NCBI GenBank assembly: GCA_947396885.1
Contig: OX377202.1
Location: 107,960,221-108,024,220, forward strand
From: Heligmosomoides polygyrus polygyrus
Lineage: Eukaryota; Nematoda; Chromadorea; Rhabditida; Heligmosomidae
Direction of reading: 5' to 3'
Length of the DNA: 64,000 bases
Shown here: positions 1 through 9,890 of the stretch, piece by piece
How positions within the stretch are numbered: the first letter of the stretch is position 1
Layout of the letters: each line of letters begins with the position of its first letter
The notes under the pieces: model-generated
Database searches by the model: none
What the model was told of the DNA's origin: nothing
What the model saw: the letters and a program-made list of their open reading frames with translations, nothing else
Made by a program: the position numbers and the translations under genes

Positions 1-49
1 TCGTTTTATACAATGACTGGACAAGAATAACAGTCCCAAGGAGGTGCTA

Positions 50-345
50 TCCAAAGACGGCCATGGTGAAAGCATTGCGGACAATGGCTTGTGTAGTCCA
101 TTACAAGTTCTTGAACACAGGAGAGTTTATCATAGCGGAGAAGTAGTGCGCCATGATTAAAATGATGCATCAGAAGTTGGTTGAAAAGCTTTGGTCAATC
201 GAAGACGCCCAATCCTACTGTTGTCCGGAAACTGGATAAATTTGGATACGAAGCTCTGCCACATCCAGCATATTCATCAGAACTGTCCCCTACCAAATGT
301 GATTTTTTCAAGCATTTAGATAATCGAAGTCTGTCAAAGTTTTCA
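50..345 (+). mobile_element. Degenerate mariner transposase remnant
   Basis: The plus strand holds a broken mariner-type (DD34D) transposase C-terminal half. Around 60-180 one frame resembles the segment before the second catalytic Asp. From about 213 another frame reads KFGYEALPHPAYSSELSP followed by a FFKHLDN-like stretch, matching the family motif around the third catalytic Asp (consensus PHPPYSPDLSPTDYHFFKHL). Stops and frame changes separate the pieces, and the expected last catalytic Asp is replaced (SPTKCDF). No terminal inverted repeat is visible, and the element may continue beyond the left edge. It cannot be active. Confidence 0.65.
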
Positions 346-887
346 GTCAAAATCGGCCACTTCATATGCGACGACCTAATATTTGGATTTCTAGGAAATC
401 CAAGGTTTTCAGACATTGCACACTTCTGACAGGTTTTTCGGCAGTCACAATATCCTCTTTAGTCTTGTTGCTAGGCTAATCAGGCACTTTTGGCACGTCT
501 GAAACAAATGGACGAAAGCACAACGCCGCAGCCTGACTGATCTTGGAAAGTCTGCAAAATAAAACTTTTATGCGAGAACATCACGCATATCAAAGCTCTG
601 TATATCACAGTGAAAACTCAGAAACGAAATGAATACTGTAAACGCACAGTGGACAAACCCGGAGTGAAGTACCGAAATGAAACCGAAGAAGGACGTCACT
701 AATGAGCGAAACACGCGAAAAAACACAACGCGATGAACGCAGAGTTCTGCCTAGCCTTCGTTCGACGTGCTGTCCTCACGCATGTCGTAGCCCTTCGCGT
801 TGCAGTAGTCTCCACGACACACGCACACCGTGACGCCATCGCCACGAGATCGACATCCTACACTGCCGTCGCTGGCGCATCCACCGG
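346..887. other. No feature recognised
   Basis: No coding region, RNA gene or clear repeat was recognised here. Only short open frames occur. Confidence 0.5.
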
Positions 888-1540
888 AGAGGCGGCGTTC
901 CTTCGAGCCTGAATCATTTAGATGAGTAACGAGAGTATATGTACTTCTCAGAGCTTATAAAATGTATATTCGTCCAATTCTAGAGTGCGGTACACTTTCG
1001 CCCAACTAAAGTAAAGAATATAAAAGCTTTGGACAAAGTTCAAAACAGCTTTACTAGGAAGCTCCTTAGTTTGATAGGGACAATTTGATTACCACCACCA
1101 GAGAGGTGTCGTTTCTTCGGAACTGAGTCATTTAGATGAGTAACGAGAGTATATGTACTTCTCAGAGCTTATAAAATGTATATTCGTCCAATTCTAGAGT
1201 GCGGTACACTTTCGCCCAACTAAAGTAAAGAATATAAAAGCTTTGGACAAAGTTCAAAACAGCTTTACTAGGAAGCTCCTTATTTTGATAGGACAATTTG
1301 ATTACCACCACCAGAGAGGTGCCGTTCCTTCGAGCGTTAATCAGTTAGATGAGTAACGAGAGTATAATTCTCAGAGCTTATAATATGTGTATTCGTTCCA
1401 TTCTAGGATACGGTACACCCTGGCCCAACTAAAGTGAAGTGTATAAAAGTTTTAGACAAAGTTCAAAACAGCTTTACTAGGAAGCTCCTATTTTGATAGG
1501 AACATATTGAATACCACTACCAGAGAGGTACCGTTCTTTT
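888..1540 (+). repeat. Tandem trimer (~213 bp) of a LINE reverse-transcriptase C-terminal fragment
   Basis: Three consecutive copies of a ~213-bp unit are seen; the word gatgagtaacgagagtata starts near 921, 1135 and 1348. Copies one and two are nearly identical and copy three has diverged. In one frame each unit reads YIRPILE...VKNIKALDKVQNSFTRKLL, which resembles the thumb region of CR1/jockey-like reverse transcriptases (compare LVRLYNTYVLPQLEYCSTVW at about 11.6 kb in this window). The direct duplication of a protein-coding fragment suggests secondary tandem amplification of a dead LINE piece. Confidence 0.6.
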
Positions 1541-2060
1541 AGACCTGAACCGGTTCGGTGAGACTGTAATGGGCAGACATGGAGCTTTTTATAGATAAAA
1601 ATATCTCCGAGCTCTAACACGGGCTTGGCTGGGGCACCGTTCTGTGGAGACGCGACGCTAACCATGCAGAATTATACCTGGCAGGAAATTTCGAAGAAAA
1701 AGCTCGACTGAAACGTTCCACTGCGCAGTAATGAGGGGGGACGATGCAGAAGCTGTGGAAAACTAGGTAATGTAAGCCACCGTACTACATATTTGGTTGA
1801 AAACAAAGACCTAGCCGTTTTTTACGATACTTCATTCTGATTTTCCCTAAAGTTTTTTTTGTTGCAAATTTTTATAAACCACCGAAAAAGGCGATTCGCA
1901 CTGTCAAAAGCTACGTCTCAATTTTTTCTATTTCGACTTCTGTCAATTTTAGGACACTAAAGTAAAAGTAAAAAAAGAAAAAAGAAAAACGACCATACGA
2001 CAGCTCCTTCTGCTGGTGTTTGAATTTTTCTTTGCGCAGCGATATAATACTTCGTTCGAA
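1541..2060. other. No feature recognised
   Basis: AT-rich intergenic sequence with homopolymer runs. No gene or repeat could be supported. Confidence 0.45.
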
Positions 2061-2065
2061 AGTGG

Positions 2066-2290
2066 ATGGTCTGCTTTATTTATTTATTTATTTATTTATT
2101 ACGTCTCGAAAACGTGCACACACAGAAAAGCAATTACGTAAAACAGAAAATCACATAAATGAAAGAAAAACAAAAAGAAAAAAGCACTGGAAGTGGGTAA
2201 AATACTTGGCTCTATAGGCAACCATACACAAACCAGAATCCAATCAAACCAAATGAAACACAAACAATAGACTGCGACAAAACAGCACAT
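2066..2290 (-). mobile_element. LINE 3' tail fragment (minus orientation)
   Basis: A (TTTA)n tract at 2073-2100 is followed by GTGCACAC-like sequence. Read on the minus strand this is the ending seen on both large CR1-like LINEs here: a short GCACA/TGTGC palindrome, then AAATAAATA repeats. The flank contains AGGCAACC...ACACAAA, also found in the untranslated region of the 9.9-17.8 kb LINE near 10520-10600. This is a 5'-truncated copy without coding sequence. Confidence 0.5.
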
Positions 2291-2659
2291 CAAAAAAGTT
2301 TCGAAACAACATCTCGCTTCATACCAGCTCTGTCTCTGAATTGCCCTAACGTAGTACTTGCCGTTTTATTGGACAAAAACAAATATCCAAGATCAGCAAC
2401 ATATTTCTTCGCTAAAATAACTGTTAGTACATTAGGAAGGTATATATAAACGGGAAACCTTTTGAAGTTACCAGTCGGAATGCTAAAATCATATAATATC
2501 CATCCATGGATAAAAGAAATTCAGAACATCCTGAGCACGCATCCTGAGCACGCATCCCTCGGCGGGCTCCATTTTTCAGGCACCTCATTGTATTGGTACG
2601 CACCATGGGGAAATTACAAGAAATATAAGAAATTAATAAATATAATTTTTTCCTAATTA

Positions 2660-3035
2660 CATTTTTAACTCTTATACTTGGTTGCCTTGGTTGCCTTTAA
2701 TCAGCTGCTATTTTGTTTTATGGGTATCTTTCGGTTCATATACGTAGAGCCGCAGTGTAGACCTGTCTTCCTTTCCCACATTTTTAGTATGTTTGAATCG
2801 TTAGTAATTTCCTTCCCAGTTTTCGAAAATTATGAAGTATTACTGGAATAGCATTACTTACAGAGCAGTCAAATCACCTCAGTTTTCTACTCTTGTTGTG
2901 TTTTTTATTTATTTTATCCTTCTTCTTTTTATTCCGTTCTGACCTTATGATGGTGTTCTTCCTTCATTGTTCCTGAAATTTTTCCATTGTGGCGCACACA
3001 TGTGTGCGTGAAATAATTAAATAAATAAAAAGTTA
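2660..3035 (+). mobile_element. LINE 3' tail fragment (plus orientation)
   Basis: At 2992-3030 a hairpin-like GCGCACACATGTGTGCG is followed by AAATAATTAAATAAATAAA, the terminal architecture of the large LINE ending at about 42277. Upstream sequence looks like LINE 3' UTR. The 5' limit is uncertain. Confidence 0.5.
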
Positions 3036-3590
3036 TAGAGGAAGAAAGAAAGAAAAGAAAAGAAAAAAGAAATTATAAATGAGAACTTTATAAGAAGAAA
3101 GAAATTCGGTTGAATTTTTTCGCTCATTTTGGTGTTCCTTAATTTTCGGGGCATTAAAGTGGAGTGTCCAGAAGGCATATATTATTCTTACCGACAGCTC
3201 CTACTCATTCTTTGGACAGTGTTATCTACTTTCGAAGACGAATGGGCGCAATTAGGGGACAGGGGGTAGCCCATGGGCTTTTTTCTTTTCCTTTCAATTT
3301 CCCACATTGTACTCAAACTGATGCGTACGTACGTGTAATGCAAGTTGCAGCGAGAGGAGCCTAAATCAAACGGTACGTCTCGCGCGAAATAATCGAGTAA
3401 AAACTCGCCCTACATGTGAGAAATGTCGGACTTTTTGAGTACTGATGGACTGCCTCCCCCGTCCGCTCATTGCGCCGGTGAAATGTTTAACTCTATCAAA
3501 GCTTCTGTTGCACTGCCGTTTAAAAGTGAAGGTGCTGCTGAAAAACTGATGACATGCTGCAATAAGGGCTAATAAGGAAAAAATGACGAC
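3036..3590. other. No feature recognised
   Basis: Purine-rich low-complexity sequence (3040-3080) followed by ordinary intergenic DNA. No supported gene. Confidence 0.45.
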
Positions 3591-3594
3591 GTTG

Positions 3595-3665
3595 ATCAGT
3601 ACCTTTTGGGATGTGCCATGCAGTCCACTTCCACGGGAAATCGTGGAAGCAATCCGATTGTGTAT
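3595..3665 (-). mobile_element. tRNA-derived SINE, 3' end fragment
   Basis: The sequence CCTTTTGGGATGTGCCATGC followed by ACTTCCACG...GTGGA matches the 3' terminal ~60 bp of the SINE family described at 8496-8785, read on the minus strand. The tRNA-like head is absent. Confidence 0.5.
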
Positions 3666-3769
3666 GTAACTTATATAAACACATGCTCTTCTTTTGAAAA
3701 TTTTCAGTGTTTTATTATTCACAGGCAACTCTGGCAGCAACTCTGTCACGAACGCGATCTCTCTTCTGT

Positions 3770-4190
3770 CCCGATGAGGTGCCGGTCGATCGGTCTGAGA
3801 AAATCACTGAAGTCAGCATCACCCACCGGCGCGCGCTGCCTCTCTCGACTTGCGAACGCCGCATCCGATGTTCTGCGCTCCCGCGACGAGGTCTGCCGAG
3901 CTCGTGTTTCCATCTCCAATTCTGGATGGCCGTCGTGGGTTCTCGGCAATGCAGCTCACTACGTCTCCGCTACGGGTAGCAGCACCAGGAGAGAACCGCG
4001 GGGCGTAGTGAGCACTACTCTCACCCCGCGGCCTCATTAATCGCAACCAGTACGGTCGTGGAAGACGTCCTTTCTCTCCTCCTGCTATGGATGTCATATT
4101 TGCTGCTGATTACGAGGAGAAATAAACCTCACGGAGTGCTCTGCGTTCCGTCAGAGGAATCGGGTGAGTCCCTTACTTATGCAGGTGACG
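3770..4190 (+). repeat. GC-rich dispersed repeat, copy 1
   Basis: A ~300-bp GC-rich block with a ~120-bp downstream extension (TTTGCTGCTGATTACGA...GGAATCGGGTGAG). Diverged versions occur at 4197-4520, at 36043-36490 (with the same extension) and inverted at 50300-50650. Shared landmarks are GGCTTGCCGATGAGGC-like, TGCGCTCCCGCGACAAG-like and GAGCACT..CTCACC..GCGGCCTC words. Open frames here are by-products of GC content. The class is unknown. Confidence 0.6.
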
Positions 4191-4196
4191 AGTGTT

Positions 4197-4520
4197 GCGA
4201 GCGCGATCGCTCCTCGGTCCATGTCTGGCCCGGGCGCGCTGTTTCTCACGGCGGCTTGCCGATGAGGCGCCATCGATCGGCTTGGGAGCATGGGAAAACA
4301 GGTGACTCAGCACCATCGATCGGCGCGCGCCGCCTTCCTCTCGACTGGCGCGCGCCGCAGTCGACGTCCTGTGCTCCCGCGACAAGGTCTGCCGACCTCG
4401 TCCGCTCTCCCGGATGGCCGCCGTGAGGCCTCGATCCCCCACTACGCACTCACAACGGAAGCGGCACCAGGAGAGAGGCCGCGAGGTCTGGTGAGCACTG
4501 CGCTTACCCTCGCGGCCTCG
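4197..4520 (+). repeat. GC-rich dispersed repeat, copy 2
   Basis: Second copy of the repeat at 3770-4190, head to tail with it. It contains GGCGGCTTGCCGATGAGGCG, the CTCCCGCGACAAGGTCTG word and a GTGAGCACTGCGCTTACCCT ending. The start carries a TCGCTCCTCGGTCCATG word shared with the copies at 36043 and 50640. Confidence 0.6.
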
Positions 4521-5786
4521 GAAACTAAAACAGCCGACAGACCCCGGAGGACCTCAATATTCGCGACTCCTATTATTCATTTTGCTGTCTATTCATGTAC
4601 TTGCGATAAACCGATACTACTACCTGATGTACCGCGAAAGAGAAGGAGGAGGGGGGTGAATACCTGTCAATGTGCCTGCCGTTGCCATTCTTCTTGGTCA
4701 GTATTCTTGGTATGTTATCGTCGTCGTTGGGGTTTGCCTCTCGTGCTCTTCGGGTCCCGGGTTCCGTCCCCGTGTGTGCAAGGAGGAGGCGGCTGGAGGA
4801 GCGAGCCAGAGGACGGAGAGGAAGGAGAGTCCGCATTGGAGTTCCCACATACGTGTCAATACCGTTCAATACGCTGGGCCAGGGCTAGGAATTCAAGGTC
4901 TCATCCCCACGGGTCTCGGTCCCTCTTGGTGACCCTCGGGTGCTCCTTGGGCGAAGGGGGCTTCGTGAGCAGGGCTTGCCTCTGCCTGCGGGGCCGCCGA
5001 TCGCAACAACGAGGTTGTAGTGTTCCGTTCATATGTATGCGCATTGTTGTGGGCATGTGGGGTTCTCTCCTGAGATTCAGGTCTTCTCCTGTGGTGTCAG
5101 AGGCATAGGAACCGAGTGCGAAGAGGCGAAGGGTAGGTCCAGCCTGCAGCTGGAGCTCCACCAATACGATGCTAGGAAATACGCTTAGACAGGGGTAATA
5201 TACGCGGTCCCCCTTTCCCAACGAGTTAGGTGGGTGACGCTCAGGTGCCCATGGGGCGATTCGAAACTCATCTGGCATGGGCTCGTCTCTGGTCTCTGCC
5301 GGTGGGGCCATTGATCTCAACAAATTCACTAGCTTTGCAGGGATGGACTAGGTGAGGCATCTGTACCTCATTCGGGGGTGCGGACGAAAACCAGTGCTTC
5401 CTTATATTTTGAATATCCGAAACATGGAGTATTATCCGAAACATGGAGCATCTGCATTTTTTTAAAGCTCAGAAATCCTCTTCAGCGTTTTATCACACAA
5501 AGATTCGATCTTGTAGACCAAGGGGCAGCATAATTGATGCGCACGCACCAGTTAAAATTAGACGTAAATAACTTGTCTTGGAGGTTCAAAGCTAGCAATA
5601 GGTCAATTTCAAACTCATAAGGCGCAGTTGACGGGTTGAAAAAATGTTTGAAATGGAATCAATGAGCTCATCCACCAACTTCGTGTTAAGTCCATGTCCT
5701 GAAGTTGCGGAAAATTCGTTCGTGCTTATACGTATCTGCGTACATTTAATGCACCGTACTCCCAGAAATATCCGGCAGACAAACCC
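4521..5786. other. Unassigned GC-rich DNA, no supported gene
   Basis: GC-rich DNA with open frames on both strands, none showing a recognisable domain or splice structure. Probably repeat sequence of unknown class. A partly duplicated ATCCGAAACATGGAG word lies at 5408-5450. Confidence 0.4.
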
Positions 5787-6008
5787 TTACGGCGTCGAAT
5801 CGTAAATCTTGGTTGTATATGTGAAGTATTTACATAGGTTCTGACACATACCTTTGGTTTTGTAGGCATATTCGCAGCCGTGGTCACATTCGATAATAGT
5901 GGTGAACTCCGATTTGCCAAATTTGTAGCAGTCATCGTCGGCCAGAACTAACACAGTGACACAGAACAACAGCGCAAGATATGGAGATATGGCACTTCGT
6001 ATCGGCAT
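5787..6008 (-). CDS. Small secreted cysteine-rich protein (73 aa), function unknown
   Basis: A complete short reading frame encodes a 73-residue protein. Residues 1-23 are a convincing signal peptide: basic start MPIRS, hydrophobic core LALLFCVTVLVL, small residue, then DDD. The predicted mature peptide is ~50 residues with five cysteines spaced C-x13-C-x3-C-x9-C-x3-C. I chose the ATG at 6008 because TTTTAGAG lies directly before it, resembling a nematode 3' splice or trans-splice acceptor; an upstream in-frame TTG is unlikely to be the start. The paired C-x3-C spacing suggests a disulfide-stabilised helical hairpin, but this is inference. I recognise no family. The odd cysteine count could mean a dimer or a missing exon. 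It has no partner gene nearby. Confidence 0.55.
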   Translation of the reverse strand: MPIRSAISPYLALLFCVTVLVLADDDCYKFGKSEFTTIIECDHGCEYAYKTKGMCQNLCKYFTYTTKIYDSTP

Positions 6009-6018
6009 CTCTAAAATC
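6009..6018 (-). promoter_or_regulatory. Acceptor-like site upstream of the secreted-peptide start
   Basis: GATTTTAGAG immediately precedes the ATG on the minus strand. In nematodes such an AG just before a start codon is typical of spliced-leader acceptance or of the first intron's end. This supports the start choice. Confidence 0.35.
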
Positions 6019-6020
6019 AA

Positions 6021-6700
6021 GATGTTTTGGCAGCTTATGTCTTAAGATGTCAAGGTCGCAAGCGAAAAATCTTGTTTCGAGCGAGTACGATTTTATCAAA
6101 AAGAGAACATTTATACAATTTGCAGGCTAGGAAGGGAAAAAACATGTGCATCTCTTAACGACCATTCGCCAATCAACACGCAATCGGCAGTATTGGTAAT
6201 TTCCTTCTGATGACGGATAGAGGATGTGACATCTTCGGAAAGAGTAGCTAAACTTCTCTATCAACCTGCTGGTCAATACTTCTGGCTTCTGTGCTAATGA
6301 AACTCATTAAGTCAGGTGTGGTAATTCTTATTACAGACTTACATGTATTGCAGCTACGAATACTAAAAGAGTAGCGCATGAATCTTCTAGAAAATGAAGT
6401 AAATTTGGCGCCTCAGGATTAAACTGCGATGACAAACTTTAGAAAAAGGGAAATCGGGTGCTAGTCGCAAATGTGGGCAGCAAAGGAAGACGGGAACGTG
6501 TAATCCAATCAGGGGCGTGAGGCATTGAATGGGCGTGGCAGTAAGAGTCTGTGTACCTTACAGAGCGTGTTTGGTTGATTAGTATTTGATCTAAAACGGA
6601 GCCTTCTAGAGGTTTGCCAACCCCCTATCGGCCGGTCACCGCGCGTCTTTATCTATCGGCCGGTCACCGCGCGTCATTTCGCAGGACAAATTCGAATCCT
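6021..6700. other. No gene; contains a short direct repeat
   Basis: Intergenic DNA. The only structure noted is a direct repeat of ATCGGCCGGTCACCGCGCGTC at about 6628-6648 and 6655-6675. Confidence 0.5.
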
Positions 6701-6704
6701 GAAG

Positions 6705-6775
6705 AATGAGAAAAGGAAGGTAGAAGTAAGATGCATGGCGTATCTCAAAAAGGAATTGATTTGCTACGTCCTTCG
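6705..6775 (+). mobile_element. tRNA-derived SINE, 3' end fragment
   Basis: GTAGAAGTAAGATGCATGGC followed by GTATCTCAAAAAGGAATTGA matches the SINE 3' end (compare 8720-8770) in plus orientation. Head missing. Confidence 0.45.
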
Positions 6776-7029
6776 TCTCTTCTAATGTTTCAAGTCACTT
6801 TAAATTCTAATTCTTCGCCTGAAATTTAGACCTGTTGAAAAGCACTGCACTCTGTTCCACCCCGAATAGTGCCAAATTGGCTCAGCCGGCGGGTTTTTTT
6901 CTGATTTTTCAACTGCAAGCGCTCTCGACTCTGTTCTAAAGAAATTTTTAGAGTGATACTTTCTTCACATGCTAACATGGTAAAAGGGGAGAGGGCAAGC
7001 GTGGGATGCGCCATGCGTTCTGTATCGGT

Positions 7030-7245
7030 GGAACATTGTGAACTCGATGACTTCGGTGAATAAGTACGAGACTTTTCTGGGAAGAACAAAACACCGGCTT
7101 GACCATCGGTTCGTCGCCGCAAATCATTGTACGGGCAAAAACGCATTCAAATTGCCTTCACGATATGCTGTAGAACTAGAATGTGTGGCGCATCCTCCGA
7201 AGACATTGGTTGACGTCGTCCTCTATTTCTTTTATCCTGACATCT
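7030..7245 (+). mobile_element. tRNA-derived SINE, 5'-truncated
   Basis: The segment around 7090-7240 (ATCGGTTCGTCGCCGCAAAT, then ACGCATTCAAATTGCC, then GTGTGGCGCATCCTCC, then GACGTCGTCCTCTATTTC) is collinear with the 3' two thirds of the SINE at 8496-8785. It has diverged and lacks the A/B-box head. Confidence 0.55.
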
Positions 7246-7688
7246 TCTAATAATAAATAATACTTTTCTGATGAAAAAAGACTCATTTCCTTCGTTACCG
7301 TAGCAGCAGCAGCTATGTAACTTTAGCTATACACTTCGCATCCAAGTTCAAATGCAGTCTCAGCATTGGGCACTGAATCGTAGTCAAACGTGTCTACTGT
7401 TGACGACGTCTTTCACCTTGCTCACAGCACCGTGCTTAATCACAGAAAAACAGAATCAGTGGGGAATTTCATTGTTCTCCTTCTGTTTCCCCCGTAGCTA
7501 GGACATTGACGTCGACGTTTCGATCGATATGTATTAATATTTTTGGAGAAATTAAGCACTGGCTTCTTAAAAGTGCGAAGTTTTGCGATCTCTCTCGAGT
7601 CGATTTTTCACAAGGATTTGGCCTCCTTCTTAAGAAGAGGAGGTCTTCGTGCTCTTGAATTTAATAGGAATAGAATAAATGTTGGCGT
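7246..7688. other. No feature recognised
   Basis: No gene, RNA or clear repeat could be supported. Confidence 0.45.
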
Positions 7689-7689
7689 C

Positions 7690-7775
7690 AATCAATAGTT
7701 TTGCAGAATGCGCCACGCCTTCTACTTTTACGGATATCTTGAAGGTAGTGCGAATGCGTATCCTACTGGTGTCCT
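7690..7775 (-). mobile_element. tRNA-derived SINE, 3' end fragment
   Basis: GAATGCGCCACGCCTTCTAC, then TTTTACGGATATCTTGAAGG, then GAATGCGTAT are the minus-strand version of the SINE 3' third. The remainder is not recognisable. Confidence 0.45.
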
Positions 7776-8080
7776 GCCGAGAAAGGTCGATGGGGAAGGC
7801 GGAGATCTAACCCGAAAAACGTTGGTTTGCCTTGGCAGGACCCGAGTCACTGCTCGAGACCGGTACACGCCACAAGGACACCTCTTACGTCTGTGCTACA
7901 CGCACTCAAATCCAACCTTCTTCATCTGTATCACTGGTCGGCCCGCTGATCATCGCGACTTGTTCGAGCGGGCGCCCAGCTGCGTCGCCGTTCGTCCCTT
8001 TCGTGTGCCAAAGTGCTCCAATGAGTCCTCCTCTCTCATGGGACAAGAAGAACGTCGCCGCATCGTTCGTTCAGAGCCTT

Positions 8081-8210
8081 AGGACCCGTTTATACTTCCG
8101 ACGTCGAGCGACGTCATAGCATGCATAGTGGCAAAATTGATCGATCGCTTCACCAGATCAATGTGGCCACAATACGTGGCGTCGCTCGGCGTCGAAGTAT
8201 AAACGGGCCT
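8081..8210. mobile_element. Foldback MITE (~130 bp)
   Basis: Terminal inverted repeats of ~33 bp: the left end begins GGACCCGTTTATACTTCCGA and continues CGTCGAGCGACG. The right end is the inverse, ...GTCGAAGTATAAACGGGCCT. The interior contains GATCGATCG-type palindromes and no coding capacity. It is the clearest member of a group of GC-rich foldback elements in this window whose ends carry an ATACTTC/GAAGTAT word next to CG-rich palindromes. Confidence 0.7.
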
Positions 8211-8483
8211 TCAGTGAAGTCCAATCAACGCGATGCGATGAGCGATGTTCTCTTGACATCTCACAGAATCTAGCTGATGACTGCTCTTGTTGTGTGGGTG
8301 TCTACAAAACGCACTGCATGACCGGCCCACCTAATTTTCGACGACTTCGCCAATGAAAAATCCATCCTTATGCTTCCAAATTTGCGAATTATACCAGCCT
8401 GCCTCTATAATTAGTACTAACTGTACAAGCGAAGAGAATGACGTCAGTGAATCCGTTTGGGATCTGCCACGTATTCTATTACC

Positions 8484-8797
8484 TTATTTCTTTCTGGGCG
8501 CGTGGAGCGCAGTCGGAGGAGGCGCCGCTGTCGCCTGCACCCAATGCCAGGTCCTGGTTCGGATTTCCCGCCCAGGCCAACCAAGCCTTCAACCCCTCGT
8601 GGGTCGGTGAATTGGTACCAGACGTGTCTGGGAAGGATAGAGCGCTGACTTGTTCATCGGCTGGCCACCGCAAGTCATTGTATGGACAAATACGCATTCA
8701 ACTCACCTCCACGACATCCCGTAGAAGTAGAATGCGTGGCGCATCCCGACGGAGATTGAATAACGCCGTCCTTTATCCTTACCCTTTATTTCTTTCT
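8484..8797 (+). mobile_element. tRNA-derived SINE with 12-bp target-site duplication
   Basis: The element body is 8496-8785. Its head contains a pol III A-box-like TGGAGCGCAGTCGG (8503-8516) and a B-box-like GGTTCGGATTTCC (8556-8568), spaced as in a tRNA. The body then carries ACTTGTTCATCGGCTGGCCA and ACAAATACGCATTCAACTC, ending in GACGGAGATTGAATAACGCC and GTCCTTTATCC. It is flanked by an exact direct repeat TTATTTCTTTCT (8484-8495 and 8786-8797), the signature of LINE-mediated insertion. Internal pol III promoter plus duplication make a SINE the best reading. This copy is the reference for the other fragments in the window. Confidence 0.8.
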
Positions 8798-9824
8798 AAA
8801 ATACAGGGTATCCCAAAAAATGTAAGCACTGTTTGAAAGGTAATAACTTTGCTAACAGTAAAGGTACTAAAGAAGTTAAAGGCTCATATGAAATCTTTAA
8901 AAAAAACTCTAAAAATAATCTAATCTTAAAATCTAATCTGAATCTACACATAAGCAGTATGGATTGCGCCATGCAGCTGTCTGTATTCGTCCAATTTGAT
9001 GCGAAATTTATATTTTCTCCGACTCAATCCCTTCCAATTAATTTGTCAGTAATTTATCGACTGCATATCTTAGGATAGACAACTAGATCGAACTGACGAT
9101 AACATTGAGAATGAATGAAGTCAGTCGATAGGCGGCGCCTACAACATCTGCGCCATTGGGACGCCAGTGAATCCGTGGAGCTCAGTAGTTGAAAGCGCGA
9201 CTTTACAAGGGAAAGAGTGCGGCGAAGATTCAGGAAGTTTCACAACGTGCCACCGAAGTTACTTCTGTGATTTCGCTTTCAATGGCCTCTACTGCGGCAA
9301 AAAGAAGTTAATCCATTCAGTATTCCGGTCCTATAATTGGGTTGGGGACTGCAGTTGTGGGCAACCGGTTTTCAATTCTGCGTCACAGCGTCAGTAGTCA
9401 GAGACTGGTTTGCAGAAAACTTTCAGAGGGTACGCGACTTTCTTCGGATCTTCCAATGATGTAGAATCTGTTGGGCTATTTTGGCACGTGTCGTGGATGG
9501 AGCTAGGCATTTCTGACGCTCGTTTGAATGAATCGACGACGAATAAGGCGGGCGATATAGACAGGGCTTTACATGGTACAGGTTTATGGTGGATAGAGGC
9601 AAATTTTTGAAACAAATCTGACATTCAGGGCCAATGACGACAACATTGAGCACGCGGTTGATTACGGTAGGTTACGGTTGGGAAAAGGGGTGAATAACGA
9701 AACATCCGACTGTTTAAGAGCGAATAGTGAGTGAAGTGGCGTTACATTCTATGGTATCGTTTGTCCACAGCCTTAACTTCGACGAAAACGCTGTACAATC
9801 AACTATATAAAAAATAAATGGGTA
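8798..9824. other. No gene recognised
   Basis: Begins with CAGGGTATCCCAAAAAATG at 8814, which resembles a DNA-transposon terminus, but no matching inverted end was found. The rest has short open frames on both strands without recognisable domains. Confidence 0.4.
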
Positions 9825-9890
9825 AAGGACGGTGCTTGGAATACGCTATGCATACTACTTCTACGGGATATCGCGAACGCAATTTTACTC
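9825..9890 (-). mobile_element. tRNA-derived SINE, 3' end fragment
   Basis: GGTAAAGGACGGTGCTTGGA, then ATACGCTATGCATACTACTT, then CTACGGGATATCG is the terminal ~60 bp of the SINE family on the minus strand, next to the LINE tail at 9896. Confidence 0.5.

Noticed and set aside
4290..5108. 272-codon open frame on the plus strand
   Set aside because: It lies across GC-rich repeat copy 2 and following GC-rich DNA, has no domain or splice logic, and opposing frames are equally open.
8814..9080. DNA transposon beginning CAGGGTATCCCAAAAAATG
   Set aside because: Only one terminus-like word was found; no inverted partner or coding region within reach.
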